A stretch of 64,000 nt of DNA from assembly GCF_002246015.1 (NCBI RefSeq), contig NZ_NOLJ01000008.1, positions 350,442-414,441 on the forward strand, read 5' to 3'. The notes beneath the pieces were generated by a model, which was given only the letters and a program-made list of their open reading frames with translations, did not search any database and was not told where the DNA came from. This stretch comes from Nostoc sp. 'Peltigera membranacea cyanobiont' 210A (lineage in GTDB: Bacteria; Cyanobacteriota; Cyanobacteriia; Cyanobacteriales; Nostocaceae). Below are positions 7,537 through 16,620 of the stretch, in pieces; within the stretch, counting starts at the first letter, position 1; each line of letters starts with the position of its first letter. Made by a program: the position numbers and the translations under genes.

Positions 7537-7623
7537 TTATTCCCAATCAAGATCAAGTAAAGCATCAAGTTTACCTGATTCGGTAAACATTTTAGCAGCT
7601 AGTGCCTGTTTGTTTAAAGGCAT
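7537..7623 (-). pseudogene. Short fragment, possible remnant of a small gene
   Basis: The minus strand has a 28-codon frame beginning MPLNKQALAAKMFTESGKLD and ending at a TAA at 7537-7539. The composition looks coding, but it is too short to identify and may be the tail of a lost gene. The rest of 7479-7805 shows nothing recognisable. Confidence 0.25.
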
Positions 7624-7805
7624 CCTAGCTTGCTTATGGAAATATTTATTTGCGTAGCATTAGCATTGGCACAATCACTTTTATATGCTATTACAGATTT
7701 GATTGAGTTTTCAGACATAAAATGTATCTTTATTTTTAATTGGGTTGGAAATAATATGTCTGCTACCTTAACTTTTCTATACATTTTGACTAAGAGAGCA
7801 AGTTG

Positions 7806-8674
7806 ATGAACATTACTCCCAATAAAATTTTATATATAAATCTAGGACCAGGTAACAAATGGCGTAAAGATTGCATTTATACAGATAATACTATACTATT
7901 CGTTTAGGTTTCATAGAAGTATCTCATCAACTTTGTCTTGAGTGTAAGTCAAAGAATCAATGGAGTGAACTTGAAGAAGAATTAAAGAAATATTTCAATA
8001 AAAAGAAAGTGGCTGAACGTTGTAAGCAAATTCGCAATTTTTATGTATCTGATGAAAATACTTTATGGATAACTATTTTTGAAAAAAAGTTGTGGTGGTG
8101 TTTTGCAAATACTGATATAACTCAACGAGGAGATAATACAAAAGATCGTGCTGTTATAGGCAAATGGAATTGTAATAATATTTTAGGTGAGTCTTTAAAA
8201 TTAGAATATTTTCATGAAAAACTTCAAAAGCCTAATTGCAATCAAACTATTTGTTGCAAAGAAAAATATATTCAAGAAATTTTAGAAAGAATTAATACAA
8301 GAGAATATCAGGAAATAAAAAACAATATTTTTGAACATGAGCCACATTTAGCAAATGAAAGGGAGGAAGTTATTCTACAAAGAATAAAAAGGGATCAAGA
8401 GATAATATTAGAAATTAAGAATAAATACAATAATTGCTGCCAATTTGAAAATTGTGGATTTACATTTGCAAAAACTAATGGAGGCTTTTATTCGGAAGCA
8501 CATCATTTAATTCTTTTATCTCAGGAAGGTTCACAAGACGAAAATAATGTTGTTATTTTATGTCCCAATCATCATAGAATGCTACATTATGCCCAAGTAG
8601 AAATTAAAGACAAAGAGAACAATAAACGTCTTGTAAAAATTAATGGAGAAAATTACTTTTTAATTTATAAATAA
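7806..8674 (+). pseudogene. HNH endonuclease, frameshifted by a 5-bp duplication
   Basis: The gene starts with ATG at 7806 (MNITPNKILYINLGPGNKW) and runs to a TAG just after 7900. The rest continues two frames away from IRLGFIEVSHQLCLE to 8674. A tandem ACTAT (7890-7894, 7895-7899) lies exactly at the break; removing one copy restores one frame of about 288 residues (CIYTDNTIRLGF). The C-terminal third has an HNH-type metal site (CQFENCGF ... EAHHLILLSQEGSQDENNVV ... CPNHHRML). The N-terminal part (LGPGxxW ... LWWCF) resembles the sensor half of HNH restriction-type enzymes, an inference. The downstream part may still be made from a GTG at 8009. Confidence 0.75.
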
Positions 8675-9307
8675 CTATTCTATTTTACCCTTGACCCAAG
8701 CGCGAAAGGATTTGAGTAAAGCAATTTCTCCTATACTTTTACTCTGCTCAATAAATCTGCTTATCTCACTCACTGAAACTATAGGAAAGGCAATACTAAA
8801 CTTACACTCGACATGTTGCCCTTCTATCAACTGATAAAATTTAAAATTTTGCCCATCATATCTCCAAAGTTCAGTTACACCCAATGCTGAATAAATTCCC
8901 AATTTGTTAACTGAACTCCTGGTAATGTCAATCTCAATTGCTAAGTCAGGCGGCGGATCTGTTTCTAAATTTAGCGTTACCCTATCTCTGACTTTAAATT
9001 CATTTTGTATATAATAGCAGTTATCTGGTTCTATACCTCGAAGTGCTAATCGTCGCTTCAGCGTTGTAGAACCAGCACTTTTAATTTCTACTCCCACTTC
9101 TTCAGCTAAAGCGAATATCAATCGGTCAAACTGAATTTTAGGATTTTCATGTTCAAAAAGTGGAGTCATGATTTCTAAAACACCGCAGTCATAAGCAAAC
9201 CGAGAACCTCTATCTTCACCTGTATCTCTCAGCAAGGCTTCAAAGGTTTCCCAGCTAATGTTCTGTAGCACTGTTCTTTGTTCAGCAGGCGTTGACTTGA
9301 CAAGCAT
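8675..9307 (-). CDS. Uma2 family endonuclease (DUF820)
   Basis: An intact 210-residue Uma2 protein. The PD-(D/E)XK-like core shows RFAYDCGVLEIMTPLFEHEN in the N-terminal half, then PPPDLAIEIDITRSSVNKLG, where the second acidic cluster lies, and ELWRYDGQNFKFYQL. Uma2 genes occur in dozens of copies in Nostoc genomes; their substrate is not established and they often sit in accessory regions, as here. It is convergent with the HNH gene, whose stop is adjacent, and it begins two bases after the PD-(D/E)XK-like gene upstream, suggesting co-transcription from 9919. Confidence 0.88.
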   Translation of the reverse strand: MLVKSTPAEQRTVLQNISWETFEALLRDTGEDRGSRFAYDCGVLEIMTPLFEHENPKIQFDRLIFALAEEVGVEIKSAGSTTLKRRLALRGIEPDNCYYIQNEFKVRDRVTLNLETDPPPDLAIEIDITRSSVNKLGIYSALGVTELWRYDGQNFKFYQLIEGQHVECKFSIAFPIVSVSEISRFIEQSKSIGEIALLKSFRAWVKGKIE

Positions 9308-9308
9308 A

Positions 9309-9919
9309 TTACAATACTTCTTGTGTCAGGATATTAGATAAAATCCCGATAATTTTACCTATGTCATTAATATAATATTCGCTCAAGTCAACTTCAATCA
9401 CTTGCCCAATAAGTTTCAAAAACTTCCAGTTAGTTCCAGTAGTGACAGTCCCATAAATTGTCCGAATGTTATTACCCTCACGCTCATTAAACAATTTAGC
9501 TGCTAACATCTCTGCTACACATTGACCTAATCCGGCATTGATATTTTCTTTTTTAGCTTCTACAATTGTGACAACTGGCGCGTTAAGAATTAGTAACTCT
9601 GGTGAACGGCTAATAATAAAATCGCAATTTCCATTTAAACCTTGTGCTGAATCAACGGTAAAATCGATACCAGAAAATAAACTTATTTGATTATTTAAAT
9701 ATTTTCTTACCGCAATTAAAATAGGCGCAATAATCATCACTGAACGGGATTTCTCAGTATTACTAGCAAGAGCTAAAGGTACACATTTTCCCGCAATACT
9801 TCTGCAAGTAATGGTGGACACTTTACTTCATGTACAGATGCAAATATATCAGTTTTATCAGAAATAGTTAGGTCAAAGGTTTTTCTAACTTTATCTAAAG
9901 TAAAGTCACTGGATGACAC
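9309..9919 (-). pseudogene. PD-(D/E)XK-like protein, frameshifted by a 2-bp duplication
   Basis: From a GTG at 9919, with AGGAG about 8 bases upstream, the frame reads SSSDFTLDKVRKTFDLTISD and on to LLAEVLRENV, then hits a TAG. The body resumes in another frame as PLALASNTEKSRSVMIIAPI and ends at 9309. The junction reads AATGTGTACC where AATGTACC would keep one frame, so a GT duplication near 9781-9784 explains the break. The core has CDFIISRS then VVTIVEAKKEN, a D...ExK pattern like PD-(D/E)XK nucleases, and YGTVTTGTNWKFLKL. A shorter product from the GTG at 9821 is possible. The function is unknown. Confidence 0.7.
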
Positions 9920-10021
9920 TTTAGTTGCTCCTGTAAATAATCCAGATAATTAAATTGTGCCAAATATTAGCAAGATATTTGCTGATATTTGGCACAATTA
10001 GTATCTAAATATTTTGTAACT

Positions 10022-11284
10022 TTAAGCAAGGAAACCTGCAAAAAAGTCTAGAGTTTCTTTCAGTGCTTTGATGAAAATATCAATTTCCTCGCGGGTATTG
10101 TAGAAAGATAGACTTGCTCGTGCGGTTGCAGCAAGACCTAAGTAACGGTGTAATGGTTGTGTGCAGTGGTGTCCAGAACGGATAGCAACGCCTTCTTGAT
10201 CTAATAATGTAGATAAGTCATTGGCGTGGACTTCTCCGGCTGTGAACGATGCGAGAGCGGCTCTACCTTCCCCTTTAGCATTTGGTTTAGGGCCGTAAAT
10301 TCTAATTTGGGGAATTTGCTCTAATTGTTGGAACAAATAAGCCGTCAATTCTGCTTCGTAGGCGTGGATTTTATCCATACCGATACTGGTAAGATAATCT
10401 ATGGCAGCACCAAGTGCGATCGCTTCTCCAATTGCAGGTGTACCAGCTTCAAACTTGTGCGGTAATTCTGCATAAGTGGAATGGTCTAAATACACCTCTG
10501 CAATCATCTCGCCACCACCAAAAAATGGGGGCATTGATTCTAGCAATTCCAATTTGCCATACAGAAATCCTATCCCAGTTGGCGCACACATTTTATGACC
10601 GGAAGCTACCAACCAGTCACAATCTATTTTCTGTACATCAATAGGGAAGTGGGGAACACTTTGGCAAGCATCAACTAAAAATTTAGCACCGTAGCTGTGA
10701 GCGATCGCACCAATTTCTTCCACTGGGTTAATACAACCCAAAGCATTAGAAATATGCACCACCGACACTAACTTTGTCTTTTCGGAAATCAGCTTTTTAA
10801 ACTGTTCCAAATCAAAAGTTTCTTCTAGTGTTAATTCTACAAATTTCAGTACTGCACCCGTTTTTTGTGCTACCAATTGCCAAGGCACAATATTACTGTG
10901 GTGTTCCATCACCGAAAGAATAATCTCATCCCCAGGCTGCAAATTATTCATTCCCCAACTGTAAGCTACTAGGTTAATCGCCTCACTTGCGTTGCGGGTG
11001 TAGACGATTTCCTGACGGGATGCAGCATTAATGAATTTGGCAACTTTATCTCGCGCACCTTCATAAGCATCAGTAGCTTTAGCACTTAGGGAATGGGCAC
11101 CTCGATGCACGTTAGCATTATATTGCTCGTAATAATCCCGCAGGGTATTTAATACAAACAAAGGCTTTTGCGATGTCGCGGCATTATCGAGATAAACCAG
11201 GGGTTTCTCGTTAACTTCCTGATGCAATATCGGGAAGTCAGCGCGAACTTTATCAGCAAGGGTTTTGGTAGGAGTGAAAGTCAT
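10022..11284 (-). CDS. sufS: Cysteine desulfurase SufS
   Basis: A 420-residue class V PLP enzyme that takes sulfur from cysteine for Fe-S cluster assembly. Visible are the cofactor lysine in ASGHKMCAPTG (about residue 230), the active-site cysteine in RSGHHCTQPLHRYLG (about residue 375), and the N-terminal YLDNAATSQKP motif typical of SufS. It is the last gene of sufB-sufC-sufD-sufS, 14 bp after sufD, so expression should follow the sufB promoter and SufR. Length is normal. In Suf systems a SufE-type partner usually accepts the sulfur; none is encoded here. Confidence 0.97.
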   Translation of the reverse strand: MTFTPTKTLADKVRADFPILHQEVNEKPLVYLDNAATSQKPLFVLNTLRDYYEQYNANVHRGAHSLSAKATDAYEGARDKVAKFINAASRQEIVYTRNASEAINLVAYSWGMNNLQPGDEIILSVMEHHSNIVPWQLVAQKTGAVLKFVELTLEETFDLEQFKKLISEKTKLVSVVHISNALGCINPVEEIGAIAHSYGAKFLVDACQSVPHFPIDVQKIDCDWLVASGHKMCAPTGIGFLYGKLELLESMPPFFGGGEMIAEVYLDHSTYAELPHKFEAGTPAIGEAIALGAAIDYLTSIGMDKIHAYEAELTAYLFQQLEQIPQIRIYGPKPNAKGEGRAALASFTAGEVHANDLSTLLDQEGVAIRSGHHCTQPLHRYLGLAATARASLSFYNTREEIDIFIKALKETLDFFAGFLA

Positions 11285-11298
11285 TGGTAGATTAGTTA

Positions 11299-12663
11299 TT
11301 ACTCATTAGTCAGGGACTTGAGATTATTCACTGTGTTTAAAAGGATTTCTCGCAGAGAGGGAACTGGTATTTTATTGATAACTTCAGCAGCGAAGGCGTT
11401 AATTAACAACTTACGAGCATCGTTTTCATCAATTCCCCGACTTTGCAGATAGAATATTTCGTCATCTTCTAATTGGCTAACAGTAGCACCGTGAGCGCAC
11501 TTTACATTATCGGCAGTAATTTCCAATTGGGGTTTGGTATCAACTCTGGCTTTAGACGATAGCAGCAAATTGCGATTCAACTGGGATGCATTTGTTAACT
11601 GCGCTAGTTTGGGTACAAAAACTTTACCATTGAATACCGCATGAGCGCGATCGCCTACAATACATTTATGCAATTGGTCACTTGTACCGTGAGGATAGTT
11701 GAGTGCGATCGCACTGTGAGTATCAGACAATTGCTTACCAGAAATGATCGTCAAACCATTGAGAGTAGTTTGTGTCTGCTCACCAGTTTGCAAAATTTCT
11801 AAATTGTGCCGTGACAACTTCGCACCTAAAGTTATGGCATGACAAGTATATCGACTATCACGAGCCTGTGCGATCGCAGTTTTCCCAATATGAAAAGCCT
11901 CTGCACCTTCTTGCTCAACCCTAGTGTGGCTCACTTGGGCATTGTCACCAACCCAAATTTCCGTAACCGCGTTAGTTAAGTAAACTTCTTTCTCTGCGCT
12001 CTCTGCGCCTCTGCGGTTCGTATACTCTTCAACCAATGTCACCTGCGAACCACTTTCCGCCACCACCAAACAACGCGGCTGTGAAATCGTCGCCGTCTCA
12101 CCTGAAATAAACACCAAATGAATAGGCGTTTCAACTACCACATTCTTCTTCACCCACACCACAGCTGCATCAGTTATCCCAGCCGTATTGAGAGCAGTAA
12201 AAACTTCCTGCGCTCCCTCAGCTTGAGCTAAATACTGCTGTACACCCTCCTGCTCAACCACAGACAAACCAGCCAAATTACTCACCACAATTCCAGATGG
12301 TAAATCTGAAACTGCGGATAACTCCGGCGCAAAAACGCCATTCACAAATACCAAACGACTATTAGCCGCTTCTGGCAAAATATCAAATTCTAGAGACGCA
12401 AAATTTCCCATCTCTACATGAAATTGCACATTTCGCAGAGACGACAAATCAGTAAATCGCCATTCTTCCTCGCGGGTAGTCGGGATAATCGAGTGGCGTA
12501 CCCAATTAGCAGCACTTTGGCGTAATTCCTGCAACCAACCTTCTGTTTTAGTTGCCGTTACTTGATTTAACAACCCAGTCAGATAATCATCTCTATCTAA
12601 CATTGATGTCAAACTGACTGCATTTGAATTAGGTATTGCACTAGGAGATACTTGAATATTCAT
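11299..12663 (-). CDS. sufD: Fe-S cluster assembly protein SufD
   Basis: A 454-residue SufD, a beta-helix scaffold subunit of the SufBC2D complex on which Fe-S clusters are built in the cytoplasm. The C-terminal region carries the SufBD signature: NVKCAHGATVSQLEDDEIFY then LQSRGIDENDARKLLINAFA. The start ATG overlaps the sufC stop (TAATG), indicating translational coupling. A stretch near residues 217-224 (NRRGAESAEKEV) matches DNA with a CTCTGCGCTCTCTGCGCCTC-type repeat at about 11992-12011, suggesting that a small intergenic repeat has been absorbed in frame. Confidence 0.95.
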   Translation of the reverse strand: MNIQVSPSAIPNSNAVSLTSMLDRDDYLTGLLNQVTATKTEGWLQELRQSAANWVRHSIIPTTREEEWRFTDLSSLRNVQFHVEMGNFASLEFDILPEAANSRLVFVNGVFAPELSAVSDLPSGIVVSNLAGLSVVEQEGVQQYLAQAEGAQEVFTALNTAGITDAAVVWVKKNVVVETPIHLVFISGETATISQPRCLVVAESGSQVTLVEEYTNRRGAESAEKEVYLTNAVTEIWVGDNAQVSHTRVEQEGAEAFHIGKTAIAQARDSRYTCHAITLGAKLSRHNLEILQTGEQTQTTLNGLTIISGKQLSDTHSAIALNYPHGTSDQLHKCIVGDRAHAVFNGKVFVPKLAQLTNASQLNRNLLLSSKARVDTKPQLEITADNVKCAHGATVSQLEDDEIFYLQSRGIDENDARKLLINAFAAEVINKIPVPSLREILLNTVNNLKSLTNE

Positions 12664-13454
12664 TACACACCCACCTCAGCAGCTGCAAATTCTTCTAGCA
12701 CCCAGTCATAACCGCGAGACTCTAATTCCAGCGCCAGTTCTTTACCACCACTTGTAATAATCTGTCCCTGTGCCATCACATGCACAAAATCAGGCACAAT
12801 ATAATCGAGTAATCGTTGGTAGTGAGTAATCAAAATTGTAGAATTTTCTGGAGTTGCTAGTTGATTTACCCCATTCGCCACAATTCTGAGTGCGTCAATA
12901 TCCAAACCCGAATCTGTTTCATCCAGAATTCCCAACTTTGGTTCTAGCAGCGCCATTTGCAGAATTTCATTCCGCTTCTTCTCGCCACCAGAAAACCCTT
13001 CATTCAAACTGCGACTGAGAAAACTGGGATTCATCTTCACCACATCCAGCTTTTCCTCAATCAAATCATCAAAATCAAAAGCGTCTATTTCCTCTAAACC
13101 TTGCGCCTTCCGCCGGGAATTGTACGCCACCCGCAAGAAATCCAAATTGCTCACACCCGGAATTTCTAACGGATACTGAAACGCCAAAAATACACCACTT
13201 CTAGCCCGTTCCTCCGGCTCCAACTCCAGCAGATTTTGCCCCTGAAAAATCACCTCACCGCCAGTCACCTCATACGCCGGATGCCCAGCCAACACCTTAG
13301 AAAAAGTACTCTTACCAGAACCATTCGGCCCCATAATCGCATGAATTTCACCCGATCGCACCTCAAGATTCACACCCTTAAGAATCGGTGTCCCATCAAC
13401 ATTAGCCGTCAGATTCCGTACTGACAGCACAACTTCACTATTTTCAATAATCAT
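12663..13454 (-). CDS. sufC: Fe-S cluster assembly ATPase SufC
   Basis: A 263-residue ABC-type ATPase that powers the SufBC2D scaffold. Walker A is GPNGSGKST (about residues 42-50), the signature is FSGGEKKRNE, and Walker B is LGILDETDSGLDIDALR, with the H-loop in ILITHYQRLL. The SufC-specific ETDSGLD (where transporters have EPTSGLD) supports the assignment. It overlaps sufD by one base and follows sufB after 105 bp. The intervening spacer holds a short CGCGGTTCGTTACTC-type repeat. Confidence 0.97.
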   Translation of the reverse strand: MIIENSEVVLSVRNLTANVDGTPILKGVNLEVRSGEIHAIMGPNGSGKSTFSKVLAGHPAYEVTGGEVIFQGQNLLELEPEERARSGVFLAFQYPLEIPGVSNLDFLRVAYNSRRKAQGLEEIDAFDFDDLIEEKLDVVKMNPSFLSRSLNEGFSGGEKKRNEILQMALLEPKLGILDETDSGLDIDALRIVANGVNQLATPENSTILITHYQRLLDYIVPDFVHVMAQGQIITSGGKELALELESRGYDWVLEEFAAAEVGV

Positions 13455-13559
13455 CTTCTCTCCCTTCTCTCTTCGCGCTCTTAGCGTCTTCGCGGTTCGT
13501 TACTCTTCCAAAAGATAAACACAGAACGCCGATGTCTCTGTGTTTATCCTTGCTTCCAT

Positions 13560-14999
13560 TTATCCAACACTGCCTTCCAACTTCAAACTCAACAACTTAT
13601 CAGCTTCCACAGCAAACTCCATCGGTAGCTGATTGAAAACATCCTTACAGAAGCCGCTAATCATCATCGAAATCGCATCTTCTGAAGAAATACCCCGTTG
13701 AGCAAAGTAAAATAACTGATCTTCCCCAATCTTAGAAGTAGAAGCTTCATGCTCCACCTTCGCACCGTTATTTTGCACCTGAATATAAGGGAAAGTGTTG
13801 GCATGGGCATTATCCCCAATCAGCATTGAGTCACATTGAGAATAATTTCTCGCCCCCTTAGCCGTCGGGTTAACTTTCACCAAACCCCGGTAACTATTAC
13901 TAGAATTACCTGCGGAGATTCCTTTAGAAATAATTGTACTGCGGGTATTCTTACCTACGTGAATCATCTTACTACCCGTATCAGCTTGCTGCATGTGATT
14001 TGTCAGCGCCACGGAGTAAAACTCACCCACAGAGTTATCACCCACCAACACACAGCTAGGATATTTCCAAGTAATCGCTGAACCTGTTTCTACTTGAGTC
14101 CAGGAAATCTTGGAATTTACGCCCTGACACAAACCGCGCTTGGTGACAAAGTTGTAAATACCGCCTTTACCGTTGGCATCCCCAGCGTACCAGTTTTGTA
14201 CAGTGGAGTATTTAATTTCGGCGTTGTCGAGGGCGACAAGTTCCACAACGGCGGCGTGCAATTGGTTGCTATCATACATCGGTGCGGTGCAACCTTCGAG
14301 GTAAGAAACATAACTACCTTCTTCGGCGACAATCAAAGTCCGCTCAAATTGTCCCGTGTCACCAGAGTTGATGCGGAAGTAGGTAGACAGTTCCATTGGG
14401 CATTTCACGCCTTTAGGAATGTATACAAAAGAACCATCGCTAAATACGGCGGCGTTCAAGGCGGCAAAATAATTGTCAGCTATAGGAACAACGCTACCCA
14501 AATATTTTTTAATTAGTTCTGGGTGTTCTTGCAACGCTTCCGAAAACGAACAGAAAATAACGCCATCTTCCGCTAGCTTTTCTTTAAATGTAGTGGCGAC
14601 AGAAACGCTATCGAAAATTGCATCAACGGCGACATTTGCCAGCCGCTTCTGTTCAGATAGGGAAATGCCTAACTTCTCGAAGGTTTCTAAAAGGGTTGGA
14701 TCAACTTCATCCAAGCTGTTTAGTTTTTCTTTCTTACGTTTCGGCGCTGAGTAGTAAATGATATCCTGATAATTGATTGGCGGATACTTGACATTAGGCC
14801 AAGTTGGTTCCGTCATTTTTTGCCACTGGCGATAAGCTCTGAGGCGAAAGTCCAGCATGAACTGCGGCTCGTTCTTCTTAGATGAGATCAAGCGAACAAC
14901 GTCCTCGTCTAGTCCACGCGGAATAGTGTCGGCTTCAATATCTGTAATAAAGCCGTACTTGTAGGGTTGGTTGACTAAGGTTTTGACAGTGGCACTCAT
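13560..14999 (-). CDS. sufB: Fe-S cluster assembly protein SufB
   Basis: A 479-residue SufB, first gene of the operon. SufB partners with SufD and SufC and is thought to hold the nascent cluster. The family signature near the end is clear (YSQCDSMLIGDNAHANTFPY, KVEHEASTSKIGEDQLFYFA, QRGISSEDAISMMISGFCKD), and GVKCPMELSTYFRI marks the middle. Length fits the cyanobacterial form. The ATG lies 121 bp from the first SufR-type operator, consistent with repression by SufR encoded on the other side. Confidence 0.97.
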   Translation of the reverse strand: MSATVKTLVNQPYKYGFITDIEADTIPRGLDEDVVRLISSKKNEPQFMLDFRLRAYRQWQKMTEPTWPNVKYPPINYQDIIYYSAPKRKKEKLNSLDEVDPTLLETFEKLGISLSEQKRLANVAVDAIFDSVSVATTFKEKLAEDGVIFCSFSEALQEHPELIKKYLGSVVPIADNYFAALNAAVFSDGSFVYIPKGVKCPMELSTYFRINSGDTGQFERTLIVAEEGSYVSYLEGCTAPMYDSNQLHAAVVELVALDNAEIKYSTVQNWYAGDANGKGGIYNFVTKRGLCQGVNSKISWTQVETGSAITWKYPSCVLVGDNSVGEFYSVALTNHMQQADTGSKMIHVGKNTRSTIISKGISAGNSSNSYRGLVKVNPTAKGARNYSQCDSMLIGDNAHANTFPYIQVQNNGAKVEHEASTSKIGEDQLFYFAQRGISSEDAISMMISGFCKDVFNQLPMEFAVEADKLLSLKLEGSVG

Positions 15000-15119
15000 C
15001 AGTAATAATCTCTCGTGTTCTGAACTCTTTTAGGATGGGAGACGGGCTGCGGCTAACCGATTTCCATCTCCCGTTACGGAATGGTTACACGCCTGCTAGA
15101 ATAGTGGTGGAGAGTAAAA

Positions 15120-15133
15120 CAACAGCTATGTTG
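15120..15133. promoter_or_regulatory. SufR operator site 1
   Basis: CAAC-AGCTAT-GTTG exactly fits the published CAAC-N6-GTTG half-site arrangement for cyanobacterial SufR. The symmetry extends outward (AACAACA ... TGTTGTT). It lies in the sufB/sufR divergent region, nearer sufB. Confidence 0.8.
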
Positions 15134-15164
15134 TTTAATCTATCTTCATTTTACGCTAAATTAA

Positions 15165-15178
15165 CAACAACAATGTTG
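15165..15178. promoter_or_regulatory. SufR operator site 2
   Basis: CAAC-AACAAT-GTTG, the second CAAC-N6-GTTG site, 45 bp from the first. Two such sites between sufB and sufR is the pattern described for SufR control in Synechocystis, where apo- and holo-SufR differ in binding. Confidence 0.8.
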
Positions 15179-15184
15179 TCTAAG

Positions 15185-15470
15185 TCAAACAATTTTGGAT
15201 TTTAGATTTGTAATTTTGGTGAAGCAGCGTGGTCTTCTCCCAAAGGGAGAGGCTAGCGCCAAGGGGGTTTCCCCCATGAGTGACTGCTGAACCCGAAGGG
15301 ATTGAAAGAGACCACAAGGGTGCTTGGCTCAAGGATTTTAGATTGACGATAGCGTAGCGGGGCATATACCAGAAAACTTTTTTAATCCAAAATCCAAAAT
15401 CCAAAATCGGCACGGTCAAATTTTCAAAGAAATTAATTTTTGGGGCGTTCGCTGAACGTCTCGCACCACA
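15185..15470. repeat. Dispersed-repeat block between suf operators and sufR
   Basis: The stretch begins with AATTTTGGATTTTAGATTTG and ends with AATCCAAAATCCAAAATCC (7-bp units in inverse orientation), so the block is flanked by inverted STRRs. Between them are common Nostoc repeat pieces (CAAAGGGAGAGGCTAGCGCC; GATAGCGTAGCGGGGC). A further piece, GTTCGCTGAACGTCTCG, ends just before the sufR ATG. Confidence 0.6.
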
Positions 15471-15475
15471 TGAAG

Positions 15476-16159
15476 ATGGCGACTACCCACCAGTCCTCAA
15501 CCAAGCAAGATATCCTAGAATATCTGCACAAACACGAAAAAGCAACGGCTTTGGAGCTAGCTGAAGTTTTAGACGTTACCCCCCAAGCGATTCGTCGCCA
15601 TCTCAAAGATTTGGAGACGGAGGAGCTAGTTTTGTATTCTACATCAGTGCAGGCGGCGGGGATGGGGCGGCCGCAGCATCTTTATCAACTGAGTCGTCAA
15701 GGACGCGATCGCTTGCATCGAACAATGAGCGATCGCTTTGGTGATGGCCACGGAAATTTTGCGGTTTCGCTGCTAGACACCTTAGCCGAAACGGTAGGAC
15801 ATGACCAATTTAAATCGATTTTAGAGAAACAGTGGCAGCGCAAAGCCAAAGAATACCGCGATCGCGTTGGTAATGGTTCACTGCGAGAACGTGTAGCCAA
15901 CTTAGTAGAGTTGAGAAAAGCGGAAGGCTTCATGGCAGAGTATCACGCTGTTGATGTAAATGACTGCTTTGAGAGCGATCGCTTTATCTTAATGGAGCAT
16001 AACTGCGCCATTTCCAACGTTGCCGAGTCTTTCCCCAGCATCTGTGGTCACGAATTAGAAATGTTTGCAGCCGTCTTACCAGATTGTACCGTAGAACGCA
16101 CCCACTGGATTATTGATGGCGAGCATCGTTGCGGTTATTTAGTACAAATTCGTCAGTAA
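15476..16159 (+). CDS. sufR: Fe-S-sensing repressor SufR
   Basis: A DNA-binding repressor of the suf operon with an N-terminal DeoR/ArsR-like winged helix (KQDILEYLHKHEKATALELA then EVLDVTPQAIRRHLKDLE) and a C-terminal Fe-S region. The cysteines lie in EHNCAISNVAESFPSICGHE, VLPDCTVERTHW and GEHRCGYL. I start at ATG 15476 (MATTHQSSTKQD); an ATG two codons upstream at 15470 is possible, and the longer frame from a TTG at 15440 only translates a dispersed repeat. It is divergent from sufBCDS with two CAAC-N6-GTTG sites between, so autoregulation and sufB repression are expected. Length, about 227 residues, is normal. Confidence 0.93.
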   Translation: MATTHQSSTKQDILEYLHKHEKATALELAEVLDVTPQAIRRHLKDLETEELVLYSTSVQAAGMGRPQHLYQLSRQGRDRLHRTMSDRFGDGHGNFAVSLLDTLAETVGHDQFKSILEKQWQRKAKEYRDRVGNGSLRERVANLVELRKAEGFMAEYHAVDVNDCFESDRFILMEHNCAISNVAESFPSICGHELEMFAAVLPDCTVERTHWIIDGEHRCGYLVQIRQ

Positions 16160-16262
16160 AATTATCATAGATAAACTCGGTTTACATCTAGCCCTGGTAA
16201 TGGATAATAGCTGAATAGCAACTACCTATTATCAATAATCAACTAAGTTTGAGATAGCATTT

Positions 16263-16523
16263 ATGGATGTACCACCACAGCAACCATCAGCACAATTTTT
16301 AACCCTGGAAGAGTCAGCAAAAGTAGACGCGGCGTTGTTGTCTTCCCCAGAAAAATTTTTGACAAGATTGACAATTTCATCACTTAAGCTTTTGAAGCAT
16401 ATCGCCCAAGAGTACAGCGTTGCTATTGAAGATTTGACAGCACAGCAAGTAATTGCCTGGTTTGAAAAAGATGGCAAAATTCGACGCGAGCAGGGAATTG
16501 AAGGTTCATATCTCAAATGGTGA
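16263..16523 (+). CDS. Conserved hypothetical protein
   Basis: An 86-residue soluble protein (MDVPPQQPSAQFLTLEESAK ...) rich in helix-forming residues, with LKLLKHIAQEYSVAIEDLTA in the middle and a conserved-looking C-terminus FEKDGKIRREQGIEGSYLKW. I recognise it as the kind of small protein conserved next to suf genes in cyanobacteria, but I know no function. It follows sufR by about 100 bp on the same strand and ends just before a strong bidirectional terminator, so it may be the end of the sufR transcript. Confidence 0.7.
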   Translation: MDVPPQQPSAQFLTLEESAKVDAALLSSPEKFLTRLTISSLKLLKHIAQEYSVAIEDLTAQQVIAWFEKDGKIRREQGIEGSYLKW

Positions 16524-16620
16524 ACCCTGAAAGGCGGGTTTTTCTAGGTCATAGCAATTATTTCTAGTTAGTTGTAAATTTTGTTGGTAACTATAATACT
16601 CTAATTTTAAATAATAAATA

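Noticed and set aside
13236..14754. Plus-strand frames opposite sufC and sufB
   Set aside because: Shadows of strongly conserved suf genes.
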